From Nitrospirota bacterium (GTDB taxonomy: Bacteria > Nitrospirota > Thermodesulfovibrionia > UBA6902), in contig JACRLN010000038.1 in the NCBI GenBank assembly GCA_016215115.1, positions 1 to 45,106 of the forward strand: a stretch of DNA of 45,106 bases. The letters are read 5' to 3'. Below, in pieces: positions 7,752-15,796 of the stretch. The notes under the pieces are model-generated. The model saw only the letters and a list, made by a program, of their open reading frames with translations, was not told where the DNA came from and made no database searches. The position numbers were made by a program, and so were the translations under genes. The first letter of the stretch is position 1, and each line of letters starts with the position of its first letter.

Positions 7752-9592
7752 AGATAACTATATTCAGACAGGAGGCATCAGTCAGCCGCCTCGTTCAACG
7801 CGGGGAAGCTGACCGGACACGAGCCCGTGCAGAGAGTCGGGAGTTGGTACTTCTGTCTTCCGTCTTCTGTCTTCTGTCTTCTGTTTTCTGTCTTCTGTTT
7901 TTCGTTTGTCAGGCAGCCGCAGATTCAAAGGTGGGGATTATAAATTCAAAGCATAACTTATCCATTACGGGGCCAGGTGAACTGAAGGCGCTGACCGAGA
8001 CCGGTATCTGTATTTTTTGCCATACGCCGCATAACGCCACTCCGCAAACCCCCCTGTGGAATAAATCCATAGAACCTGTAAATTATATTCTATACACGAG
8101 CACAACCCAGAGTGTAGTGCCTTCCCCTCCAAGCGGCCCTTCAAGGCTTTGCCTCAGTTGTCACGACGGCACTCTCGCACTCGGCGCCGTGTTGCAGCCG
8201 TCAAGCGGGATCGCGACAACCGGACAGATCACGGTGGGTAAACCATCGTACATCGGGGTTATCCTGTCCGACGACCACCCCTTCTCATTTTCGTATCTCG
8301 ATGCATTGCCGAACCCTTACGCCGGACTTAATCCGGTCCTTCTCCCGTCAGACCTCCCTTTTTACGGAGGCAGCAGCATGTTTATCGAATGCTCCACGTG
8401 TCATGATGCGCATGAGGACTCCTACAGGACGCCGGATAAGAACGGTCAGCTCACGGGAAAATTTCTTGTGATGGATAACCGGGCCTCGGCATTATGCATC
8501 AGATGTCACAGCAATATCGACGGCTGGGCCCTAACGACTCACAGGACTTCGACAAGCTCCACAGGTTCCGTATTGCCTCTATCGCCGAGGTCGTGGCCTA
8601 CCTGGTCGATTGTTTCTGATTGGGCCTGCGAGGGCTGTCATACTTCACATTCAGCGGGCGGACCTGAGCGGCTGCTCAACAATCTTAATGAAGAAGACAA
8701 CTGCTACACATGCCATAACGGCGTTGTGGCGGAAAAGAATATCTTTTTAAATTTTCAGAAACCTTCGAGGCATCCCGTGGAGTCATTCACGGGCGACCAT
8801 GACCCGACGGAATTGCCAACGTTCATTACTAAACGCCACGTAGAATGTGCAGACTGTCATAATCCACATGCCTCGAACAGCCGGATTGCCTCAGCTCCCT
8901 ACGTATCGGGAAGACTCGAGAAGGTAACCGGAATGACCATCGAGAGGGCCGCGGTTAATCCTGCCAATTACGAATATGAGATTTGTTTTAAGTGCCATGC
9001 GGAACTGTTCCAGCGGACGCCTTTTATCCCGAGAGTCCTTGACAATACAAACACCCAGGAGACTTTTTCTCTTGTAAACCCGTCTTACCACCCGGTCGTC
9101 GGAACAGGTAAGAATCCGAATGTCCCGAGCATCCCATCATCCTTCGAGCCGGCCCTCACCGCATCGAGCATCATCTATTGCACCGACTGCCACAGTGATG
9201 ATTCAGGTTCGAAAGGTCCGCATGGTTCCTCATTTGCTCCTATCTTGAGGGAGCAATACGAGACAACGGACAATACCCCGGAGAGTTACCAGGATTATGC
9301 ACTCTGCTACAGGTGTCACGACAGAACGAGTATACTGAACGATGAGAGCTTCAGGAAGCACAAAAAGCACATTGTCGATGAAAGTACGCCCTGTTCCGTG
9401 TGTCACGATCCCCACGGAATAGCGGACAACGGATTTTCCGGAAGTCATACACACCTGATAAACTTCGATATAAGGATCGTTGCGCCGAAATCCGGAAATC
9501 CATTTCCCGTCTTTACCGACAACGGCACTTTTTCAGGGAGCTGCACCCTTGTCTGCCACGGGAAAGTACATGACAACGAGAGCTATCCGTAA
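7748..9592 (+). CDS. Large secreted multiheme c-type cytochrome (11 CxxCH plus one CX3CH)
   Basis: The 614-residue protein has CxxCH motifs beginning at residues 88, 135, 215, 250, 294, 319, 367, 413, 478, 520 and 549, and a CX3CH (CTLVCH) at 599-604. That makes up to twelve hemes. Its first two motifs (CIFCHTPH, CLSCHDG) match the pattern of the tetraheme cytochrome at 701. The ATG overlaps the upstream stop. The N-region is unusually long, and the hydrophobic core (residues about 33-52, LVLLSSVFCLLSSVFCLLFF) is encoded by an intergenic-type word repeat. TTG 7844 is a possible later start that gives a shorter signal peptide. The protein is probably periplasmic, or exposed on the cell surface beyond the barrel encoded at 3561. 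The acceptor is unknown. Confidence 0.87.
   Translation: MKITIFRQEASVSRLVQRGEADRTRARAESRELVLLSSVFCLLSSVFCLLFFVCQAAADSKVGIINSKHNLSITGPGELKALTETGICIFCHTPHNATPQTPLWNKSIEPVNYILYTSTTQSVVPSPPSGPSRLCLSCHDGTLALGAVLQPSSGIATTGQITVGKPSYIGVILSDDHPFSFSYLDALPNPYAGLNPVLLPSDLPFYGGSSMFIECSTCHDAHEDSYRTPDKNGQLTGKFLVMDNRASALCIRCHSNIDGWALTTHRTSTSSTGSVLPLSPRSWPTWSIVSDWACEGCHTSHSAGGPERLLNNLNEEDNCYTCHNGVVAEKNIFLNFQKPSRHPVESFTGDHDPTELPTFITKRHVECADCHNPHASNSRIASAPYVSGRLEKVTGMTIERAAVNPANYEYEICFKCHAELFQRTPFIPRVLDNTNTQETFSLVNPSYHPVVGTGKNPNVPSIPSSFEPALTASSIIYCTDCHSDDSGSKGPHGSSFAPILREQYETTDNTPESYQDYALCYRCHDRTSILNDESFRKHKKHIVDESTPCSVCHDPHGIADNGFSGSHTHLINFDIRIVAPKSGNPFPVFTDNGTFSGSCTLVCHGKVHDNESYP
7851..7900. repeat. CTTCTGTCTTCTGTC-type tandem word repeat inside a signal peptide
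   Basis: TTCTGTCTTCCGTC, TTCTGTC, TTCTGTC, TTCTG and so on repeat for about 50 bases. Word repeats of this kind are otherwise seen in non-coding gaps here (its reverse complement GACAGAAGACAG at about 20125). In frame it codes for LLSSVFCLLSSVFCLLF. Confidence 0.8.
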
Positions 9593-9784
9593 GACTCTGA
9601 GGCGCTGTGGCACTTCCCAACTTCCACGCTTCAGATCTTAATGCTCCGTGTCTCTATGTTGATTTACAAGGTGTTCAACTTTTTTACGAATGAACCAAAA
9701 CAATCAGATTTGTGTTTCTCTCCGATTTGGGAAAACCACCAGTTTTTTTCTGGGTATTTTACCAAAAATTGATTTTCCTGAAGG

Positions 9785-9809
9785 ATAGTTTCACGACCTC
9801 AGAAACTAT
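9785..9809. promoter_or_regulatory. Inverted repeat, candidate upstream activator site
   Basis: ATAGTTTC (9785-9792) and GAAACTAT (9802-9809) are exact reverse complements with a 9-base gap. The centre lies about 100 bp upstream of the start expected from the sigma-54-type promoter at 9872, the usual distance for an NtrC-family activator site. Which protein binds is not shown. Confidence 0.45.
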
Positions 9810-9871
9810 TATCTTTCATAATGCCTTGGGGAAACTGAGTTCTATAAGAATAAAAGACTTGTTAAAATAAT

Positions 9872-9887
9872 TGGTATAGAAATTGCT
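9872..9887 (+). promoter_or_regulatory. Sigma-54-type (-24/-12) promoter
   Basis: TGGTATAGAAATTGCT has GG and GC 12 bases apart. Its -12 half AATTGCT is identical to that of the promoter at 563-578, and both share TGGxATA in the -24 half. It should drive the receiver-PilZ regulator. Confidence 0.65.
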
Positions 9888-10013
9888 TAGATATTTATGT
9901 AAAGAAGCGCACACATCATCGACGATATGTGCAAAATATAAGTCGGTCTATGTCGAGAGTGCTACTTCCTATACAGTATTGAATTAACATGAAATGGTAA
10001 TTACGCATATTAT

Positions 10014-10685
10014 ATGAAGCGAATAATGATAGTTGATGACGATAGCCTGATTCGATGGGGGTTGTCAAAGCAAATTCCCGAGTTATGTGATTTCCCCATA
10101 GAAATTAAAAGCATTGATAACGGCACGGATGCTGCCCATGAAATATCTTCCAATTTTTATGATGTCTGTTTTCTGGATGTCAACCTGCCCGATACAAACG
10201 GCATAAAAGTCATGCAAAAAATAAAGGAAGTTTCACCGAAGACTGAGGTCATTATCATGACAGCTGAAGAACTGGATGATGAGTGTAAGATAAAGGTGGA
10301 AGAGATGGCCTATCAATTTATATCCAAGCCTTTTGATCTCTATCAGGTCAAATTTATTCTGAAACATGCACTGGAGAGAAACGGATCGTCCGGAGTATCA
10401 ATGAATATGGAAAAGAGAAGGGGTAAGAGAAGGCATGAGAGGCGGCCTTTCAGAGGAACCTTTGATTATTCCATAAAAGCCTCCGAACTTGAAGAAGCAA
10501 AGATATTGAACCTGAAGGGTAATATGGTTGATATCAGTGATGGAGGGATGGGTGTCATGACAGATTACTCACTTCATGCCGGCCAGATGATCGAAATCGA
10601 AGGGATGGATCAAAAGGCAGGCATTGTTAAATGGATTTCAATGATTGACAGCAATGCATTCAGGGCAGGGATTGAATTCGTGTAA
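10014..10685 (+). CDS. Receiver-PilZ response regulator
   Basis: The 223-residue protein has an N-terminal CheY-like receiver (residues 1-120) with the acidic pair in IVDDD, the phospho-acceptor Asp55 in FLDVNLPD, Thr83 and Lys105 in ISKPFD. A basic linker leads to a C-terminal PilZ domain (about 135-223) with both c-di-GMP contact motifs, RRHERR (139-144) and DISDGGMG (173-180). So it can in principle be phosphorylated and bind c-di-GMP. There is no DNA-binding domain, so output is probably by protein contact. No dedicated kinase is adjacent in the same direction; the kinase of the convergent operon is a candidate partner. The start lacks a strong ribosome site. Confidence 0.88.
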   Translation: MKRIMIVDDDSLIRWGLSKQIPELCDFPIEIKSIDNGTDAAHEISSNFYDVCFLDVNLPDTNGIKVMQKIKEVSPKTEVIIMTAEELDDECKIKVEEMAYQFISKPFDLYQVKFILKHALERNGSSGVSMNMEKRRGKRRHERRPFRGTFDYSIKASELEEAKILNLKGNMVDISDGGMGVMTDYSLHAGQMIEIEGMDQKAGIVKWISMIDSNAFRAGIEFV

Positions 10686-10690
10686 GCCTC

Positions 10691-10745
10691 GTAGGGGCGA
10701 TTCATGAATCGCCTTGCGTACGGGCGTATTGCCATACGCCCCTAC
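10691..10745. repeat. Inverted repeat between convergent genes, possible bidirectional terminator
   Basis: GTAGGGGCG (10691-10699) mirrors CGCCCCTAC (10737-10745). Two inner hairpins (GGCGATTCATGAATCGCC and GGGCGTATTGCCATACGCCC) lie between. It separates convergent genes and overlaps the stop codon of the minus-strand regulator. There is no T tract, so termination would be atypical. Confidence 0.55.
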
Positions 10746-12133
10746 TTCAACCCATACTTTTTAATACCGTATCTGAGAGAATCATAACTGATATTAAGGA
10801 GCTTTGCCGCAACAACCTTGTTATAATCTGCCTTTTTGAGCGCCTGCATAAAAAGGTCTTTCTCTATGTCGTCTAAAGAAATACCTTCTTCAGGAAGGGT
10901 AAATTTTTTATCGGGAAGATGGGTTTCGGGTATTGAAGCGCCTGACAGCCAGTGCGGCAGATGCACTGGAAGTATCTCTTCAACATTTTCAAGCACCACA
11001 AGCCGTTCTACGAGATTTTTAAGCTCCCTGATGTTACCGGGCCAGTTATAAGAAGTCATAAGTTTTTCGGCTTCTGGAGAAAAGCCTTTAATTGTCTTTT
11101 TGTTATATTGCATAGAATAATACGACAGGAAGTGTCTGGTAAGTATCGGGATATCCGCACTTCTTTCTCTCAGCGGCGGTATGTGAAAATAGAAGTTGCT
11201 CAACCTGAAAAATAAATCCGATCTGAAATCTCCCACTTTGACAGCCTCCGAGAGATTCTTGTTAGTGGTGGCTATTACCGTTACATCCACCGGCATATCC
11301 CATCTCCCGCCGATCCGCCGTACCGTCCTTTCCTCAAGGACTCTCAATAATTTACTCTGAAGACCGGGTTTCATTTCCCCTATCTCGTCGAGGAGTATAG
11401 AACCACCGTTTGCCAGTTCAAAGACTCCTTTCTTTTCCGTTTTTGCATCGGTGAATGAGCCCTTTTCATGTCCGAACAACTCGCTCTCCATTAAATGCTC
11501 CGGTAACGCAGCGCAATTAATTGCGACAAAGGGTTTACTCCTGGATTTGCTGTCACCATACATTAAGCGATGGATGTACCTGGAAAAGAGTTCCTTGCCC
11601 GTTCCGCTCTCCCCTGTGATTAAAATACTTGAAACATGTGCATCAGCTATCTTTTTTATTTTTGTTTTCAGTTCTCCTATAACACTTGATGTTCCGATGA
11701 TATTTTCATCAAGATACTCACTGCTGATTCTCCGAAGGAAATCAACCTCCTGTTTAAGCGCTTTTTTCTCAATGATATTACTAATGACAATCTTCATTTC
11801 CTCTATATTGAAAGGTTTGGTCAAATAATCTGCAGCGCCGAGTTTCATCGCCTTCACAGCCGTCTCTGCGGTGTCGTCAGCCGTCAGCATAATGACCGGC
11901 GCATCTATTCCGCTTTCCTTTATCTCTTTCAGGATATCCAACCCGCTTATCCCGGAAAGTTTATTATCAAGTAACACCGCATCAGGGAAATAAGCTCCGA
12001 TTTTATCGGTAATATTTTGGAATGTAATGGTCTCGGCAAGCACCTCATATCCTTCAATTTGTAATGCCTTGCTTAATATAGTGACGATAAACTCATCATC
12101 GTCTATAATAAAAACTTTTCTTTTGCCTGTCAT
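10742..12133 (-). CDS. NtrC-family sigma-54-dependent response regulator
   Basis: The 463-residue protein has three domains. The receiver has FIIDDDE, phospho-acceptor Asp56 and Lys106. The AAA+ domain (about 145-370) has Walker A GESGTGKE at 174-181, the sigma-54 contact loop as GSFTDA at 225-230, Walker B LLDE at 247-250 and the WPGNIREL motif. The last part is a Fis-type helix-turn-helix (about 422-463, KVVAAKLLNISYDSLRYGIKKYG). It activates sigma-54 promoters when phosphorylated. Its start overlaps the kinase stop by four bases, so the kinase is its cognate partner. Natural targets may be the two sigma-54-type promoters at 563 and 9872. The contact loop has Ser and Asp where the consensus is GAFTGA, a substitution found in other family members. 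Confidence 0.94.
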   Translation of the reverse strand: MTGKRKVFIIDDDEFIVTILSKALQIEGYEVLAETITFQNITDKIGAYFPDAVLLDNKLSGISGLDILKEIKESGIDAPVIMLTADDTAETAVKAMKLGAADYLTKPFNIEEMKIVISNIIEKKALKQEVDFLRRISSEYLDENIIGTSSVIGELKTKIKKIADAHVSSILITGESGTGKELFSRYIHRLMYGDSKSRSKPFVAINCAALPEHLMESELFGHEKGSFTDAKTEKKGVFELANGGSILLDEIGEMKPGLQSKLLRVLEERTVRRIGGRWDMPVDVTVIATTNKNLSEAVKVGDFRSDLFFRLSNFYFHIPPLRERSADIPILTRHFLSYYSMQYNKKTIKGFSPEAEKLMTSYNWPGNIRELKNLVERLVVLENVEEILPVHLPHWLSGASIPETHLPDKKFTLPEEGISLDDIEKDLFMQALKKADYNKVVAAKLLNISYDSLRYGIKKYGLK

Positions 12134-13971
12134 GCCAATTGCACCTTTTCCTTTTGTTTAACAGGGAGATTAATAATAAAAGTTGCTCCTCCATCCGGAT
12201 TATTTTCAAAAGTTAAGACACCGTTATGTTGTTCTATAAGTCGTTTGGAAATGGATAATCCAAGCCCTGTGCCTTTAGGTTTAGTAGTAAAGAAAGGATT
12301 AAAGATTTGATCGATTAAGCTTTTTTCTACGCCCTTACCTGTATCTGATATGCTTATCAATATTGAATTTCCTGTGGGATTATATAAGGTCTTTACGGTT
12401 AATATACCGCCATCTCTCATAGCCTCGACTGCATTGAGAAACAGGTTAAGGAATATCTGACTCAACTGCATAGGGTCAGCTATGATTTCAGGAAGATGAC
12501 TGTCAAGATCCTTTATAATCTGTATTGTTGTCTTTGAATTTTGGGCAGAAGATGCAGGTTTAAGTGAGAAAATTAGAGCTGTATCAAGGATATTGTTTAC
12601 ATCTACAGCAATAAAGTTGGGTTTAGGCGGCCTGGCAAAATTAAGAATCCCTTTCAGCAAGGATTCAATTCGTCTTATTTCACCGATAATCTTTTGTAAA
12701 ATGTCTTTTTCTTCCTCTGAAAGCGTGGATACTGTAGAGAATAATTCTATTGACGCCTTAATGCCTGCGAGGGGATTTTTAATTTCATGGGCCAGTCCGG
12801 TTGTTACCTCTCCGCACACTACCATTTGTTCGGTGCGGAGAAATTGCTCCTCCGCCTGTTTGCGTTCGGTGATATCCCTGTCAAAGGCGAGGATATATTT
12901 ATGATCTGAAAGTTCGAGCAGCCCGGCGCTTATTTCAACCGGGAAAGCAGTGCCGTCTTTTTTGAGATGTGTAATCTCTGCTTTTATTCGCTCCCCATTT
13001 AATATCTTTTTAATATTATTCGGCACTTCGTTGGCAGCATCAGGCGTATCAAGATCCTTTATGTTTAATGTTAACAGTTCATCCACGGTATAACCGTGCA
13101 TTTCTGCCGCCGCCTTGTTGGCGGCAACGATCCGGCCCGCTTTTTTTCCTTCAGCTTCGAGAATAAAAATTGCCTCCTCTGCTCCCTCAAAGAGCATTCT
13201 GTAACGCTTCTCGCTTTCTTCTATTTTGTTTATATTTTTCTGCAATGTCAACGCCATCTTATTGAAAGACAACGCCAGTTCTCCGAATTCGGTCTTATCC
13301 TGATAGGATATTTTGTAACCGAGGTTTCCTGATTCAATTTCCCTCACTGCCTTAACAAGTTCGTACACCGGCTTTGTAGTCTTTTTCGTCAAAGTTATAG
13401 CGATTATAATGCTGATGAAAAAGGTGATCAGAAGGGTTGTTAAGAGTATAAATCTCGATTTGTTGATTTCCTCGATAGAAGCCATTGTCTTGTTAGTAAG
13501 GTTTTTGTCTGCTATAAAGGCCATCTCCTGCGTCTTTGAAAGCAGGGAATCCCCTATGCCTACAGCTACTATCTTTAGCCTCTCTACCCTGTCGGGGTTC
13601 GCTGTTGTTGTGATGAGATAGCTTATTGCATCCTCGTATTGCTCAATTAAATTACCCACTTCCACGAGTCTTGCCGTCATCTCTTTGCTATGATGACAGC
13701 CGGTGCAACTATGAATGGAATTGTTCATAGCAGTGACATTTTCAACTATCACATCCAGTTCTTTTCCGAAAACAGTGCCGGCAGTATAGAGATTGCCCTG
13801 TACACTCTGGAGGTTTATAACAAGGTCCTTGCGTATTAGCTCTATCCTGTGAAGAGCTATGACAGATTCAAGATTTTTAGTCACTCTGTATGTATGAAAA
13901 ACGGTCAACGCCGCTCCTATCGAAAAGAACACAAATAAGAGTGTAAGTGAAAATATAAGCCTATTCTTCAT
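12130..13971 (-). CDS. Membrane histidine kinase with a CxxCH heme motif in its sensor domain
   Basis: The 613-residue protein has TM1 (about 7-27), an extracytoplasmic domain (28-173), TM2 (174-194), HAMP (195-247), PAS (about 255-375), HisKA with His395 in GLAHEIKNPLAGI, and an HATPase domain (N box FLNAVEAM, DTGKGV at 543-548, TKPKGTGLGL). The sensor domain contains SCTGCHHSKEM with CxxCH at 89-93, a canonical covalent heme c site outside the membrane. This suggests it senses redox state or a heme ligand such as O2, NO or an electron carrier. It lies in one operon with an MtrA/MtrB-like pair and is coupled by ATGA overlaps to PhnD-like and NtrC genes. Heme attachment is inferred from the motif. 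Confidence 0.92.
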   Translation of the reverse strand: MKNRLIFSLTLLFVFFSIGAALTVFHTYRVTKNLESVIALHRIELIRKDLVINLQSVQGNLYTAGTVFGKELDVIVENVTAMNNSIHSCTGCHHSKEMTARLVEVGNLIEQYEDAISYLITTTANPDRVERLKIVAVGIGDSLLSKTQEMAFIADKNLTNKTMASIEEINKSRFILLTTLLITFFISIIIAITLTKKTTKPVYELVKAVREIESGNLGYKISYQDKTEFGELALSFNKMALTLQKNINKIEESEKRYRMLFEGAEEAIFILEAEGKKAGRIVAANKAAAEMHGYTVDELLTLNIKDLDTPDAANEVPNNIKKILNGERIKAEITHLKKDGTAFPVEISAGLLELSDHKYILAFDRDITERKQAEEQFLRTEQMVVCGEVTTGLAHEIKNPLAGIKASIELFSTVSTLSEEEKDILQKIIGEIRRIESLLKGILNFARPPKPNFIAVDVNNILDTALIFSLKPASSAQNSKTTIQIIKDLDSHLPEIIADPMQLSQIFLNLFLNAVEAMRDGGILTVKTLYNPTGNSILISISDTGKGVEKSLIDQIFNPFFTTKPKGTGLGLSISKRLIEQHNGVLTFENNPDGGATFIINLPVKQKEKVQLA

Positions 13972-14846
13972 TTATATATATAACTCTTTATATTAATACC
14001 CGCTTTATTCGCTAAATCAAAAAAGTGGAGGAAATCTTTTTTATCTGCCTCGATAAATTTCGAGGCCTCCAGTTTCTTAAGCACCTCTATCCCCTCAGCA
14101 TCCCGGTCCATGGCTAAAAGAATGGACTTTATCTTTGTCTTTATTTCGACGGGCAGGTCTTTCCTCAGACAGAGAGTAATATCAGGGAAGTTACCGGATT
14201 CTGCTATAATTATAAGCTCGTCCTTTATGGACGGATCTTTCTCAATCATCCTTTTATAAACCTTGCTCTCTGCCGCGCCTATATCAGCCCTGTTGTCCAG
14301 GACAGAGTAAATAGCAGAGTCGTGGCTTCCGGTAAAATAATATTCTTTAAAATAGTTGTCTATATTCATTACCCCCTTCTCCCTGAAAAAAGCGACGGCA
14401 AAGAGATAGCTTACTGTCGCCCTGTCGACAAATGCCATTCTCTTGCCCTTCATATCAGTGACCGTCTTTATGCCGCTGTCCTTTCTCACAAAAATATAAT
14501 TCTTTATAGATGTGGTCCCGTCGAGATTTACAGGCCGTGCTACCGGTTCAACACCTAATTTTTCCGCGGCAAGGACCCCCGTCAGGGCGCTGAAAAAAGC
14601 GCCATCCATCTTCCTCGTTGCGAATCTATCGATAATATCCCCATACCTGCTAAGGATTGTTAACCTGACATTCATGCCGAGCCTGGAAGACAAATATGCT
14701 GCAAGAGGTCTGTGCCTGTCCATCTGTTTAAAGATATTTTCTTCCGGGATAAGCCCTATGAGCAGATCTTCCTGGCCGGCCGCCTTAAAAGGAAGAAAAG
14801 AGATTATAAGTAAGAAAATAATAATCCCTGATACCTTTATTTTCAT
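13968..14846 (-). CDS. PhnD-like periplasmic solute-binding protein
   Basis: The 292-residue protein has a signal peptide (MKIKVSGIIIFLLIISFLPF) and a type II periplasmic binding fold of the PhnD/phosphonate family. Readable blocks are LLIGLIPEENIFKQMDRHRP near the N-terminus, DGAFFSALTGVLAAEKLGVE, then a VTDMKGKRMAFVDRATVSYL hinge and SGNFPDITLCLRKDLP. No permease or ATPase gene is beside it, so it probably does not serve transport. Overlaps of four bases with both the next binding protein and the kinase gene suggest it presents a ligand or redox signal to the kinase. Binding proteins of this type occur fused to, or beside, histidine kinases. The ligand is unknown. Confidence 0.85.
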   Translation of the reverse strand: MKIKVSGIIIFLLIISFLPFKAAGQEDLLIGLIPEENIFKQMDRHRPLAAYLSSRLGMNVRLTILSRYGDIIDRFATRKMDGAFFSALTGVLAAEKLGVEPVARPVNLDGTTSIKNYIFVRKDSGIKTVTDMKGKRMAFVDRATVSYLFAVAFFREKGVMNIDNYFKEYYFTGSHDSAIYSVLDNRADIGAAESKVYKRMIEKDPSIKDELIIIAESGNFPDITLCLRKDLPVEIKTKIKSILLAMDRDAEGIEVLKKLEASKFIEADKKDFLHFFDLANKAGINIKSYIYK

Positions 14847-15796
14847 TGGATCAGTCTCGTAGCCTCCGTAACAAGTTCCATGGGTATCTTTAACCCCATG
14901 GAATTTGCTTCCTTCAGATTAAAGATAAGTTCGGTTTCACTCGAAGTATCAACCTTAATCTTATCAGGGGGGATGCCCTCAAAAATACTTATGACCTTTT
15001 CTGCCGCCTTTTCCCCCTGCTCTTTAGAGGCCGGGGAGAGTGTAATGGTAGCGTATTGGTTTTTGCCGGAGAGAAAAGTTGCGGTAGGTATCTTGTTCTC
15101 CAACGAGAAGGATAATATAGCAGGAAATGCTCTGCCTGACGTCGTACTGTTCGTAATAAAAAGCGCATCCATCTTCTTTGCCGAGAGCATTTGTTTTAAA
15201 TCCTTTGGATTCTTAAGGTTTATCCCCTCGATCTTAAAGCCGAACTGGTTCGAAAACCTGTTTAACTCCAGGCCCTGCTGCAGGGAGTCTGCCTCGTCTG
15301 AATTGTATATGACTCCAAGTGTAGAAATGGCAGTTATGGCTCTCAGATACCGCAGAAGGCTGGAGACATGAGTCTTGGAACAGGTCCCTGTGACATTCCT
15401 GGGTTGCTTAAAATTGCACGGCTCGTATACACAGCTATAAACAATTGGTATTTCTGTCTGCTCTCTCAGGACCGCATCAGTCGCAGGCGCTCCGTAGGTG
15501 ACAATCACATCTACATCAATGGCTATGAGTTTCCTTGCTGCATTGCTTAAGGAAATAGGGTCCGGATAGGGTTTCTGGATTAATATTTCTACTTTCTCTG
15601 CATAACCTTTCCTGACAAGCCTTGCCGTAAATGCATCATGAACATCCGAATAGTAAGAAATATCCCCGGTCATTATCACGCCGATAATCTTATCTGCGGC
15701 AACGGCATTGCAGGTAAAGAGGAACAGGAGAAGCAGGGTAAAAAATGCAGCTTTCAACTTCGAATTTTGGACCTTAAACTTATCCTTCACTACCAC
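14843..15796 (-). CDS. ABC-type substrate-binding protein of the TrpX/PF04392 type
   Basis: The 317-residue protein has an N-terminal signal (hydrophobic AAFFTLLLLFLFTCNAVAA) and a type I periplasmic binding fold. Markers are KIIGVIMTGDISYYSDVHDA, VDVIVTYGAPATDAV, EIPIVYSCVYEP, NVTGTCSKTHVSS, TLGVIYNSDEADSL and LFITNSTTSG. This is the pattern of orphan substrate-binding proteins in the tryptophan/amino-acid type family. The stretch before the signal (KFKVQNSKLK) is encoded by AAGGTCCAAAATTCGAAGTTGAA, which looks like repeat-derived DNA, so the real start may be an internal codon nearer residue 15. It overlaps its neighbours on both sides. With no transporter genes it is more likely a sensor partner. 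Confidence 0.83.
   Translation of the reverse strand: MVVKDKFKVQNSKLKAAFFTLLLLFLFTCNAVAADKIIGVIMTGDISYYSDVHDAFTARLVRKGYAEKVEILIQKPYPDPISLSNAARKLIAIDVDVIVTYGAPATDAVLREQTEIPIVYSCVYEPCNFKQPRNVTGTCSKTHVSSLLRYLRAITAISTLGVIYNSDEADSLQQGLELNRFSNQFGFKIEGINLKNPKDLKQMLSAKKMDALFITNSTTSGRAFPAILSFSLENKIPTATFLSGKNQYATITLSPASKEQGEKAAEKVISIFEGIPPDKIKVDTSSETELIFNLKEANSMGLKIPMELVTEATRLIQ

Larger units (their letters stand above)
9593..10013. other. 421-bp intergenic region with palindrome and sigma-54 promoter
   Basis: No gene is seen. It holds a perfect 8-bp inverted repeat at 9785-9809 and a sigma-54-type promoter at 9872-9887, then a leader of about 115 nt. No clear terminator follows the large cytochrome. 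Confidence 0.65.
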
